NCBI GenBank assembly: GCA_963854835.1
Contig: OY978525.1
Coordinates: 112,206,018-112,270,017 of the forward strand
Direction of reading: 5' to 3'
Source: Megamerina dolium
Lineage: Eukaryota; Arthropoda; Insecta; Diptera; Megamerinidae
Length of the DNA stretch: 64,000 nt
The notes below the pieces were generated by a model, which saw nothing but the letters and a program-made list of their open reading frames with translations, was not told where the DNA came from and ran no database searches. The translations under genes were made by a program, and so were the position numbers. Positions 45,225-55,084 of this stretch are shown piece by piece (the first letter of the stretch is position 1; each line of letters begins with the position of its first letter).

Positions 45225-45880
45225 TGATATAGCCTTTCACCTTTGTTTTGTAGAATGGTAAAATTTTTATTTAACTGAAATTGTGCATTGAGAATTAGTG
45301 GTGGTGATGAATGCATTATCAAAGTCAAGTAAGGAATTCTTTGATGAAAACTTGCATTCCTCTTTCATAGTCGAAGAGGTAAAACGGGTATGTTAAAAAT
45401 TAAGTTCAAGTTATAGTAGATGAAACGAAAGTGACTCGCGCATTATAAATATAATAAACGCAAAGCTAAGGTAAGAAATTTAAATATTTATTTTGCTACC
45501 TTATGCAACCTTTTCGTATACGAACATACATTATGAACATTTCCTAAGGTGTTAAAATTTATTGATGAAAGCGGTAAGCATGTTTTATAGGAAAGTGTGA
45601 ATACCTCATCGCATACCATTTTTATCATTTTCTCGTTGGGTATTTGTGGAATCTTGATGTGTGGTATAGTCCTTAAATTATATTTAGCCTATTCACAAAG
45701 AAATTAAAAAGAGTGCTATCGAAGTATTTGTTGTTTTTATAAGTATAATAAAATTTCTTTTAAAAAAATGTTGTGTTCTATGTTATTAAAGTACCAGTAC
45801 ATGGAGTAGAGCTGGCATATTCAACTAGTGTCAGACATTAAAAATAATTATTAACGTACTAGCATGTAATTCCTAAAATT
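45225..45880. other. Spacer before the I-clade element
   Basis: 3' UTR of the secreted orphan (AATAAA at 45453-45458) and AT-rich DNA. No gene. Confidence 0.5.
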
Positions 45881-45890
45881 AAAATATAGA
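45881..45890. repeat. Target-site duplication, left (AAAATATAGA)
   Basis: The identical 10-mer occurs at 51300-51309 directly after the TAA tail. Confidence 0.85.
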
Positions 45891-46093
45891 CAGTCACCGA
45901 CTGTCTCTCAAACCGTACGGACGTGTTCGTTGCCTTTCTTTAGCTTATCGTGTTCTCTTCTCTTTTTCTCAGCAAGTTCGTTTCTTAAGTCTTCGCCCTA
46001 TTTATTTTACAGTTTTTTTTTCGTTTTCTTGTACTTCTACTTACGCGCGTTATTGAAAAACTTAAAACGGTATAATCACACGCGGTACCAACA

Positions 46094-47359
46094 ATGGCCT
46101 CTGAGCCTCCTGATATTAACCATAATAGATTCCACTTACTAGATGAACATGGAACTAAACCCAAGAAGCAAAAACTAAACAGCACAAAAGAATTGTTTTC
46201 TGGTCTTTCATCTAAATCAAAAAGTGGATACAACCCCAAATTTCTACTCATATCTTCATCAGATAAAGCCTCTCCTCTTTCTAAGTTCAGCCCTTTCGCG
46301 TTAAAAAAAGGCATTGAATCAATCTCAACAGAAATAGAATCAATCTCCCAACTAAGAGATGGAAACATACTCCTACTAGTTAAAAACGGGCGCGTCGCGG
46401 ATAAATTTCTCAAATCTAAAACCTTAGCTAATCTATGTACCATCAACGTTAACCTCCACGATACACTTAACTCAGTTAAAGGAGTGGTCTTTGCACCTTG
46501 CCTCATCAACGTACCAGAAGAAGAAATAGTTAAAGAAATGAACAACCAAGGTGTCACCGCAGTGTACAAATTCACCCGTACAACAGATGGTAAAATCAGC
46601 GCTACTGGACAAATGGTATTTACATTTGACTTATATCAACTCCCAAGCTCAGTGGACGTTGCTTGGTATAAAGTGCGTGTTAATCCTTACATACCAAACC
46701 CCATGCGGTGCAAATCTTGCCAGCTACTAGGCCACACAATAAAAAAATGCAATAACAATCCATCTTGCGACAACTGCAATTTACCACCACATACTCCTGA
46801 AAAATGTGCTCGTGTCAGCTGTGCCAATTGCTCTGGTAGTCATCCATCTTCCGATAAAAACTGTCCTAAATACGTACAAGCAAAACAAATATTAAAAATA
46901 AAAACACTTGAGAAATGCAGTATGGGCGAAGCCCGACGTATATATAAGAACACTATCCCCATCCTAAACACAGCTCAATCATACGCGAATATAACAAAAA
47001 CTCCGCAAAACACCCTGCCTCAACAAACTTCTTCACAAGCCAATACCAAAGATAAATTATCTATCTCGAACCCCTCACAAAATGCTTATAACCCAAAACC
47101 AACAGGCTCAACACCCACCACCCCAACCCTCTCCCCTATCCTACCCTCCTCAACTATACTTGGAAAAAACAACACAAACCACAATCCAAAAATGACCGAA
47201 ATACACTCTAACAAACCTACTAATACAAACAACTCCCCAACAGTAAAACATAAATCTGTTAATTTATCCCCTCTTTCGAACATTACTCAATCTTTAATTG
47301 ACTCCGACAACTACTTCCTACCCATCGACAATGAATTCAACATTGAGCACATGTCTTAA
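46094..47359 (+). CDS. ORF1 Gag-like nucleic-acid-binding protein of the I-clade element (421 aa)
   Basis: ORF1 proteins of this clade coat the element RNA and assist reverse transcription. Residues about 90-195 form an RRM-like region (NILLLVKNGRVADKFL, VKGVVFAP). Three zinc knuckles follow: CX2CX4HX4C at 206-219 (CKSCQLLGHTIKKC), CX2CX4HX4C at 225-238 and CX2CX3HX6C at 243-257, the usual trio of Jockey/I-type ORF1. The C-terminal third is low-complexity, rich in Thr, Pro, Asn and Ser. The length is close to I-factor ORF1 (about 430). The stop is 116 bp before ORF2. Confidence 0.92.
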   Translation: MASEPPDINHNRFHLLDEHGTKPKKQKLNSTKELFSGLSSKSKSGYNPKFLLISSSDKASPLSKFSPFALKKGIESISTEIESISQLRDGNILLLVKNGRVADKFLKSKTLANLCTINVNLHDTLNSVKGVVFAPCLINVPEEEIVKEMNNQGVTAVYKFTRTTDGKISATGQMVFTFDLYQLPSSVDVAWYKVRVNPYIPNPMRCKSCQLLGHTIKKCNNNPSCDNCNLPPHTPEKCARVSCANCSGSHPSSDKNCPKYVQAKQILKIKTLEKCSMGEARRIYKNTIPILNTAQSYANITKTPQNTLPQQTSSQANTKDKLSISNPSQNAYNPKPTGSTPTTPTLSPILPSSTILGKNNTNHNPKMTEIHSNKPTNTNNSPTVKHKSVNLSPLSNITQSLIDSDNYFLPIDNEFNIEHMS

Positions 47360-47475
47360 CCCGATACAACCTACGATCCTTACTACTTTTGCTTTTTTAA
47401 TGAATTCACACATTTTCTCTAACTTCGTAAACAACTGACATTTACGGAATTCGAGAATTTCCAAACGCGCTTCAT

Positions 47476-50400
47476 ATGCTTTTTAAGATATTGCAGTGGA
47501 ACATTAAAGGTTTCATCAACAACATCTGCGAGCTTCAAACCATTATAAAAGAGCAAAACCCCAACTTTATTTCCCTTCAAGAAACACACTGTCATGCATC
47601 TTTCTCACCAATTCCCCCTAAAGGTTACCTTGGCTATTTTCACAACTCTACGCATAACACCTCAGCTAAACAAGGAGTCGGTATACTTCTAAAATCCAAT
47701 ACTCCACATAAAGAAATACACATCATCTCCCACCTTCAAGTCATCGCCATTGAAATAAACCTGAACATAAAATTCACAATAGTGTCCTTATATATCCCTC
47801 CTGACGAACAATTTTCAAGTAACGACTTATACAGTATCTTCCAATCCATCAATACTCCAATTATTGTCCTCGGGGACTTCAACGGTTGGAACCGTTTATG
47901 GGGTTCAATCGCCGAAAACTGCCGTGGGAAATCTGTCGAACAAGCCATTTTAAATTCAAACCTATGCATCCTAAACGATGGTAGTCCCACACATTTCTCC
48001 ACTCATAATACCCTCACCCATATCGATGTCTCTTGTTGCTCCCCATCCTTGTTCCCTCTAATTTCCTGGAACATTATGGCCGACCTGCACAACAGCGACC
48101 ATTTTCCGATAATCCTATCATTTGCTTTCTGTAACTCCACCCTCCCTTTCAAACCTCAAAAAAAATTCCTGCTCGACTACGCAAACTGGAATACATTCAC
48201 CGATGCCGTGGATACTGTATTAAGCGAAATCCCTCACAGTAGCAATATTAATAGAGAAGCAACTAACATAACAAAAGCTATTCGCACTGCCGCTAATTCC
48301 ACCATACCCCAATCAACAACAAAAAGGCGACGCAATGTTCCCTGGTGGAGTAAAGAGCTCCAAACCCTTAGAAAAGAGAAAATGGCCTCTTGGCACAAAT
48401 TCCGCAGAAACCCCAATACATCAAACCTTGTTGAGTACAAAAAATCCAACGCAAAGTTTATAAAAGAAATGAAGGCAGCAAAAAAGATTAGTTTCGAAAA
48501 GTTTACCGAAACAATAAATAGAAACACCCCAATATCTGACATCTGGAAAAAAATCAACAGACTCACCAACCGTATTCCGCCAAAACCTATTATGATTATA
48601 CACTCACCTCACAATAGTTACATTAACCCAACAGACATTGCCAACCATTTTGGACAGTCATGGTCCCAATATTCCTCCGATTCCAATTTTTCTGTTGAAT
48701 ACAACAACGCCAAACAAGATAGTCTTCTCCTGAACCACCCTCTACGAGCAGTTAACCCTAAAGCCAAACTCATCGAAACACCTATCTCCATTACCGAACT
48801 ACAAGCCACACTAAATAAAGTCAAAGGAAAAACGCCAGGCTTCGACAGAATCTCATACAAAATGATTAACGCCTTATCGCGCTACAGTAAAGACCGCCTC
48901 TTAAAACTATACAACACAATTTTCCATTCCGGAATAATCCCCCAAAACTGGAAACTTGCTCTGGTAATTCCTATCCCTAAGCCCAATAAAGACATAGCCA
49001 ATATAAGAGGATACCGTCCAATATCATTACTGCCCTGCCTTTCTAAAGTGGCTGAAAAAATTGTAGCCAATCGGTTGCTTTGGTTCACTGAAAGATGTAA
49101 CCTTATATCCTCTAATCAAGTCGCATTTAAATCTAATCGGGGTTGCACTGACGCGCTACTACACATAGACTGCTTTATAAGTAAAGCTCTGTCCTCTCGT
49201 AATCACGTCTCAATACTTTCCATTGACTTCGAAAAAGCCTTCGATCGGATTGGTATCCACGTTATTCTTAACACTCTTATATCCTGGGGCGTTGGCCCAA
49301 AAATTTTCGGTTTCATCAAATCTTTTCTCACGAAACGTTACTTCAAAGTCCGGGTAAATAATACATTGTCAGAAACTTATAAATTGGAAAACGGATTACC
49401 TCAAGGATCACCCTTGTCAGTAATTCTTTTTTCTATTGCTTTTAATGAAATCAGTAACATCATAGACAAATACAATCACATTGACCACTGCCTCTATGCT
49501 GACGATCTCTACATTCTATGTAAAAAAAATTGTAACCTTGAAGCTAACAATATGTTCCAATCTGCTCTAAAAGATATCCTTGCTTGGGGATCCACCTCTG
49601 GAGCAATGATATCTTTCGATAAAAGCAAGAAATTTCATATATGTAGAAAAATAAACTGCGATGTAAACAACTATAACATTAGTATTAACAATAATCTAAT
49701 TTGCAATGTAAATAAACTAAAAATTTTAGGAGTTACATTCTCAAGTAACTACCGCTGGATCGAACATTTTTTAGAACTTAAGAAATCCCTTGCTGCCAGG
49801 GCAAATGTAATTAGTTATTTATCAAATAACAATAGTTATGTACATATTAATACACTCATATATTTAGTTAAAGTTTTAATATTAAGTAAAATGGATTATG
49901 GTTTATTTTTATGCGGTAACGCCCCCAAAACAACCCTAAACACTATTAAAGGAGTTTACCACCAAGCCGTCAGATGCTGTATCTACGCATTCAGAACAAC
50001 ACCTATCAAGAACATCCTTGCAGAAGCTCAATTGTCCTCCATCGAGGAGAGGGTGCGAGAGACAAGGGCCAGGCTTCTACCGAAAATACTTTCTGTATCC
50101 AGCTCAATAATTGACCAAGACATTCGTTGCACATTGGCAGCAAAAAAGACACCACGCATACCATCTGGCATTTACAATGCTCTGTTACTGGGAAATAAAT
50201 ACCAACTTACACGCAATAACCGTAGTACACTACTCAAACACCCTCCATGGGCAATCAAAATGGAATCCTGTGACATTAGCCTAGCTAAGCTTAAAAAAAC
50301 ATGCACAGCTAAAGAGATATATCTACAACACTTCAATGAACGAAAAGAGCGATTTACAAAAAATGGCTGGCAACTCATATATTCGGATGGATCGAAACAA

Positions 50401-51174
50401 ATAAATACTGCATTTGCGGTAGTCAAAGAAGACGGTACCCATTTGGTACTAAAAACACTCCTCAGCCCGGCATCGGTGTTCGCCGCCGAGGCTGCTGGTA
50501 TCTTGGCCGCAGTCAGACTAGGTCTGAAACACCGTGGTAAAACTGTAGTTTGCACGGACAGTCTTTCCGTCTTACTGGCAGTCTTGAATCCAGTCTCTAA
50601 CAAATGGAGGGTAATCAATATCATCCGAGACTACCTCATCCCTAACCACCATCGCATAAAACTTTTTTGGATTCCCGGACATGTCGATATCCCCGGAAAC
50701 ACACAAGCCGACAGTGCGGCCAAGTATGCTGCCCTCGCACCAATCATCTCTGAGACCGCTGTGGAAAAACTTGACGTTGCTCTCCACTTGAAACATCTGC
50801 TGCACACGGAAAAAAGAGCCATCTGGATGGAGTATAACCACCATCACTACACCAACATTAACCGCAAATTTCAATCACCCATATACCCCACAGACGTCAG
50901 CAAAATAAAAATTAGATATTTCTCCCGTCTAAGGCTTGGCCACACCATCTCCACCCACCAACACATACTAAAAGGCGAAACTGCGCCATCTTGTTTTTAC
51001 TGCAATGGACAAGAGTTTTCGGTCGGCCATGTCCTTGGCGACTGCCCCTCTCTCTCGTTCGCAAGATTAAAATTTTTCAATTCCACCGACCCAATCACCT
51101 TGCTGAGGGAGCCATCGAAGGACAACATATGCAGGATGTACGAGTTCTCCCAATATATTAAACTTATAATATAA
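47476..51174 (+). CDS. ORF2 endonuclease / reverse transcriptase / RNase H of the I-clade element (1,232 aa)
   Basis: The N-terminus is an APE-type endonuclease: N9 in QWNIKG, E36 in LQETH, GDFNGWN with D134, and SDH at 207-209. The reverse transcriptase spans about 480-760, with GYRPISLLP, SIDFEKAFDRI, LPQGSPLSVILF and the catalytic YADD at 674-677. RNase H follows at about 970-1095, with D981 (YSDGS), E1005 (FAAEAAGI), D1028 (CTDSLSV) and D1079 (NTQADSAAKYA). A C-terminal CX2CX8HX4C finger (C1173, C1176, H1185, C1190) precedes the end. All catalytic residues are present and no stop or frameshift interrupts. The protein would nick target DNA and prime reverse transcription in place in the nucleus. 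Codon use is much more C/A-rich than the host genes nearby. Confidence 0.95.
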   Translation: MLFKILQWNIKGFINNICELQTIIKEQNPNFISLQETHCHASFSPIPPKGYLGYFHNSTHNTSAKQGVGILLKSNTPHKEIHIISHLQVIAIEINLNIKFTIVSLYIPPDEQFSSNDLYSIFQSINTPIIVLGDFNGWNRLWGSIAENCRGKSVEQAILNSNLCILNDGSPTHFSTHNTLTHIDVSCCSPSLFPLISWNIMADLHNSDHFPIILSFAFCNSTLPFKPQKKFLLDYANWNTFTDAVDTVLSEIPHSSNINREATNITKAIRTAANSTIPQSTTKRRRNVPWWSKELQTLRKEKMASWHKFRRNPNTSNLVEYKKSNAKFIKEMKAAKKISFEKFTETINRNTPISDIWKKINRLTNRIPPKPIMIIHSPHNSYINPTDIANHFGQSWSQYSSDSNFSVEYNNAKQDSLLLNHPLRAVNPKAKLIETPISITELQATLNKVKGKTPGFDRISYKMINALSRYSKDRLLKLYNTIFHSGIIPQNWKLALVIPIPKPNKDIANIRGYRPISLLPCLSKVAEKIVANRLLWFTERCNLISSNQVAFKSNRGCTDALLHIDCFISKALSSRNHVSILSIDFEKAFDRIGIHVILNTLISWGVGPKIFGFIKSFLTKRYFKVRVNNTLSETYKLENGLPQGSPLSVILFSIAFNEISNIIDKYNHIDHCLYADDLYILCKKNCNLEANNMFQSALKDILAWGSTSGAMISFDKSKKFHICRKINCDVNNYNISINNNLICNVNKLKILGVTFSSNYRWIEHFLELKKSLAARANVISYLSNNNSYVHINTLIYLVKVLILSKMDYGLFLCGNAPKTTLNTIKGVYHQAVRCCIYAFRTTPIKNILAEAQLSSIEERVRETRARLLPKILSVSSSIIDQDIRCTLAAKKTPRIPSGIYNALLLGNKYQLTRNNRSTLLKHPPWAIKMESCDISLAKLKKTCTAKEIYLQHFNERKERFTKNGWQLIYSDGSKQINTAFAVVKEDGTHLVLKTLLSPASVFAAEAAGILAAVRLGLKHRGKTVVCTDSLSVLLAVLNPVSNKWRVINIIRDYLIPNHHRIKLFWIPGHVDIPGNTQADSAAKYAALAPIISETAVEKLDVALHLKHLLHTEKRAIWMEYNHHHYTNINRKFQSPIYPTDVSKIKIRYFSRLRLGHTISTHQHILKGETAPSCFYCNGQEFSVGHVLGDCPSLSFARLKFFNSTDPITLLREPSKDNICRMYEFSQYIKLII

Positions 51175-51299
51175 TATCTATACTTAATCCAAAATATTGT
51201 ATTTGCAAAAGAGCTGATAGCCCTGGCAGCTAAGCTCAAAATTTGTATTAACTTATTTAATTTATTAATAAGTTTTTCAATAATAATAATAATAATAAT

Positions 51300-51309
51300 A
51301 AAATATAGA
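51300..51309. repeat. Target-site duplication, right (AAAATATAGA)
   Basis: Identical to 45881-45890. Confidence 0.85.
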
Positions 51310-51609
51310 AATCGATCATTTGGAATTATGCTATTATTATTACAAAATAGTGTTGTTGTTGTAGCAGCAAGAATACGGAAGTACTTTGTTTTGTTCCCGT
51401 ACAAAGCATTTCCGTATTCTGCTGAGTTGAATGGACCTTGGTCGACCAGGTGGCGAGTGTAATGTAAATGTATTCGGTTGTGTCGATTCATGTAAATCCA
51501 GTTTATGATTCTGACAATACGAGTTGGATTATTCATAGGATCCGGCACTACTTGTATAATCCATTTTAAACAATATCTATTCCCTCTCTCTCTCTCTGTC
51601 TCCCTATAT
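51310..51609. other. Spacer with a dispersed repeat, 3' flank of DERA
   Basis: Includes the repeat at 51345-51460 and a CT-rich run (51584-51604) just beyond the DERA stop. Confidence 0.5.
51345..51460 (+). repeat. Dispersed GTTGTTGTAGCA-type repeat, copy 2
   Basis: TGTTGTTGTTGTAGCAGCAA, then AATACGGAAGTACTTTGTT, CCGTACAAAGCATTTCCG, TTGGTCGACCAGGTGG. It matches 31365-31490 on the opposite strand. Confidence 0.7.
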
Positions 51610-52721
51610 CTAATATAAAGTATTTACTGTCCCAATTGTTGACTCTTTTCCCGTAAGTCCTTTTCGTACAACTTTCTCAATGTCATCGAGCAAACCGGAA
51701 GCACCAAAACGAAATAATCTGGGTTGCAACCAATGTACGCCCAATGTTTCTTTAATCAATGTCATCCAAGTGATAGCTTCACGCACCGTACGAACACCAC
51801 CAGCAGGCTTTAAGCCCACCTTACGATTAGTTTGCAGTAAAAATTCTTTAATAGCATATATCATTGTAAGGCCCACAGGTATTGTGGCATTAACAGTCTC
51901 CTTGCCAGTTGATGTTTTTATAAAATCAGCACCAGCTAGCATGCATGTCATTGATGCTTTGTACACCTAAATAATAAATAAGTACGAGTGATGCATAACG
52001 ACATGAAATGGTAGCTACTTACATTCTCCATAGAACCTAATTCACCAATCGCCAATATGGTCTTAAGAAGTGCTCGATTGCCACACGCTTTACGCATTGC
52101 ACAAACCTCCAAATATACACTTTCCCAATCGTTGATTAACGCCAATTGTCGATTGATCACGATATCGATTTCTCGGGCTCCCGCCTCAATGGCAAAATGT
52201 ATTTCCTGCAATCGTGATTCCAATCCATACTGCCCCGTAGGAAATCCTGTTGCTACTGCAGCAATTGGAATTACATCGACTTTTTCGAGCTGTTCAAAAC
52301 ACGCACGAGCATCGGCAACGCGTGAAGGATAAACACATACTGCACCTGTATGCAATGTGGAATGTAATTTGGGATCGATTGTTGCATCCATTAAACGCAA
52401 TGGAAATGGATGCGCTGCACGGTGACACAAACGCCGTATATTGGATGCCGTATCATCACCAGCGAGTGTTGTCAAATCGGTTAGTGTTAATGCTTTTAGT
52501 GCCCAAGCAACTTCATTCAAACCGGTGACCTGGCCGCGTGTAGAAATCTCTTTAGAAATTTCCTCCAATTGCCGCAATGAAATTGACACATTAAGCAGAT
52601 TTTTATCTGTAAAATATATTAGGTGCATTATTTGGTATTGTATGTGTTTATACTATATGCAGATGTAAAGTTTAAAACGCTTACCAAAAGGTAAAATTTC
52701 GTTAACTTCCATAATATCCAT
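51610..52721 (-). CDS. DERA: Deoxyribose-phosphate aldolase (325 aa)
   Basis: Three minus-strand exons: 52721-52685, 52606-52023 and 51966-51610, all in phase. DERA cleaves 2-deoxyribose-5-phosphate to glyceraldehyde-3-phosphate and acetaldehyde in deoxynucleoside catabolism (cytosol). Family motifs in order: LTDLTTLAGDD, AVCVYPSRV, IPIAAVATGFPTGQ, EIDIVINRQLAL, KTILAIGELG, ADFIKTSTGKE with the Schiff-base lysine, and VGLKPAGGVRT with the second active-site lysine. The length is close to human DERA (318). The gene runs in tandem downstream of the AFG1-like gene with 694 bp between them; Drosophila has the same pair adjacent (CG8525/CG8520, from memory). Confidence 0.95.
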
Positions 52722-53415
52722 ACAATTGAAATCGAGAACCGATCGAGAACACAAATTGTAACTAATTGATTCGAATATGTATTTTAAAACTACATTGATC
52801 ATTCTCATTTGTAAGATAAGATAAAGAGGGACAACTACTGCCTCTTTTACGCTTATATTCAGAATTATTTGATAATTGATAAGAAAACAGCTGATGAACA
52901 GTAGTGGTTAACATGATTTTCGTTTATTCATAGTCAAAATTAGGTTCCAACTTAAAAATAGTATGGACGTTTTCGACAAATTTCCAAAATCTGTCAAAAA
53001 GCTAATACTAAATTTAAGCTTGAGCTTAATTTTGACTATGAATACACTACCTCTTGCTTTAATACCAAATAAAGGAGGCCACATTGGTAATAAATATACA
53101 ATTTTATTTAAATATTTTAATAATTTGTACAAGTGATTGGAAACTAAATACATATATGCATTTTTGTTGTTGTATACATTAAAAACATAAATTTGCTATT
53201 TTTCGATATACATATAAAATAAAATAACTTAAGACATTGATCGATGACTTTCAACTATCTAAATCATAAAAATTAGTTTAAAATAAATTTAAACTACCAC
53301 ATGAATTTTAAAAAAGACAATTTGTTTTACTTTAAATCTTATAATAAATAACTATGCACAGATACACCACATTAATTGTAAGTACATACATCATCACCAC
53401 GTCATTAAATTCATA
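52722..53415. other. Spacer between AFG1-like and DERA
   Basis: No gene seen; it should hold the DERA promoter and the 3' UTR of the AFG1-like gene. Confidence 0.5.
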
Positions 53416-55084
53416 TTAACGATGTTTCGCCCATTGCTCCCAATAGTCTTTTGTCTGCATTTCATACAAACGTGAAATTGTACGATCAAAAGCAAACAAT
53501 TCCTCCTCACCAGTGAAAACACTTGATGTTGAATCTTTCTGCAAAATAATTTACGGTTAATCTCAAATTATATTGTATTTTGATTAAAGTTTCATATTTC
53601 AATGTATAGTCAACGTACCGAACCGTGTTCAATTTTCAAATCATCCATTAACATACGATGATCATCAGCCATCGTTGTTGATGCGTCATCTGTTGTGTTG
53701 AAGAGTGCATCAAGTGGGGCATCTGCTGAGATGACAATACGTACACGATTATCATACAGTGTATCAATGAGTGTTATGAAACGACGCATTTGTGATTTCA
53801 AGCGTAAATTTAATTCGGGTACATCACGTACGAGTACAGTATGGAAAAATTGTGATATTTGCAAATAATCGCTACCAGCTAAAGGCTATTTAGAGCAAAA
53901 ATGGAGTTATTTCAAATTATATATATAGTAAACAATTGCTGCAACAGAAAGAACTTACTCTATTACATAATTCAGTGAACGTGCTATCTAATACCTGACC
54001 GCAAGTTTTTTGAAATGTAAGATCACGCCCAAAATGTGTTATTGTGCGTGGACGTATAATATCATTTTCTTGGCTGCATAAAATTTTAAACATTCTATCC
54101 ATTTCAGTATCAGCATTGCTTTTGGATTTGCTAAAAACAAATTAAAACGATGAATAACTCTATATTTGCATGAAATCACATGTACATACACAAAGTAATT
54201 CTCATCACCGGATTGTGCAATACGACGATAATCAACGCCACTATCCAATGGGACGACATCACAACGTTTCAGCAATAGATCAATAAAGGGTAAAAAATTG
54301 CTACGCTGTAAACCATTTTTGTATAAATCATTTGGATGACGATTACTAGTCGCTACAATGACAATGCCATCATTGAATAGGTGTGTAAACAAACGTTTAA
54401 GTATCATAGCGTCAGCAATGTCGGTAACTTGAAACTCATCGAAACATATGAGCCACGATTCAGCGGCGATCATATCGGCTACAGGTCGTGTGGGATTAAA
54501 TGGCTTTGGTTTTTCTGAATTGAATGCTCGATCGACGGGACCCTGTTGCTGTTTTACATCATGTATACGTCCATGTACTTTATTCATGAACGAATTGAAA
54601 TGTATACGCTGCTTTTGATTTATCTAGAAAACATAGAAAATATCAAATTATTTTAGAATATTTCTATACAGCTTACTATTGAACTTACCGATGTACAACA
54701 CTCATAGAACATATCCATCAATGTTGTCTTGCCACCACCAACGCTACCATAGAGATAAAGACCACGAGGTGCATGACTGCCCACATCAGAGGCATCCGCT
54801 TTAGATGATCTATCACCAAAGAGCGAACTTAAAAAACCACCTTCACTTTTACTGGGACGTGGTGTATAATTTTGCAATGTATTATAGAGTTTCTCCAACT
54901 GTTCTGTTGCACGTTTCTGTGCTATGTCTGGCAGTAATTGACCGGATTTCAATCGACTTTCATAAGCGCTCACTGGACTGACATATTGACGTCTCGACAA
55001 TAGTGTTGCCTGTAAGGTTTGCAAAAGATTATGCCGGTCAACAATCAACGTGAGATGACGTGCACCAACTTTCACCGCCAACAT
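53416..55084 (-). CDS. AFG1L: AFG1-like mitochondrial AAA ATPase (463 aa)
   Basis: Five minus-strand coding exons: 55084-54689, 54623-54190, 54130-53959, 53885-53619 and 53538-53416. A 5' UTR intron ends at about 55103 (TTTCAG). AFG1/LACE1 proteins help to degrade nuclear-encoded respiratory-chain subunits in the mitochondrial matrix and inner membrane. The N-terminus ([19 protein letters not shown]) is a plausible presequence. Walker A GSVGGGKT is at 113-120 within [20 protein letters not shown]. Walker B FDEF has D194 and E195, and the sensor region ATSNRHP follows. The family end signatures [15 protein letters not shown] and [14 protein letters not shown] are present. The length agrees with human AFG1L (481). 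Confidence 0.95.

Larger units (their letters stand above)
45891..51299 (+). mobile_element. Full-length I-clade non-LTR retrotransposon, 5,409 bp, apparently intact
   Basis: Starts CAGTCACCGACTG and ends in (TAA)n at 51281-51299, flanked by perfect 10-bp target-site duplications. It encodes ORF1 (46094-47359) and ORF2 (47476-51174), both uninterrupted. TAA tails together with an ORF2 that carries endonuclease, reverse transcriptase and RNase H are the signature of the I clade (Drosophila I factor, about 5.4 kb). The region 45891-46093 should act as 5' UTR with an internal promoter. Intact frames, full 5' end and perfect duplications indicate a recent insertion that may still be mobile. Confidence 0.95.
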
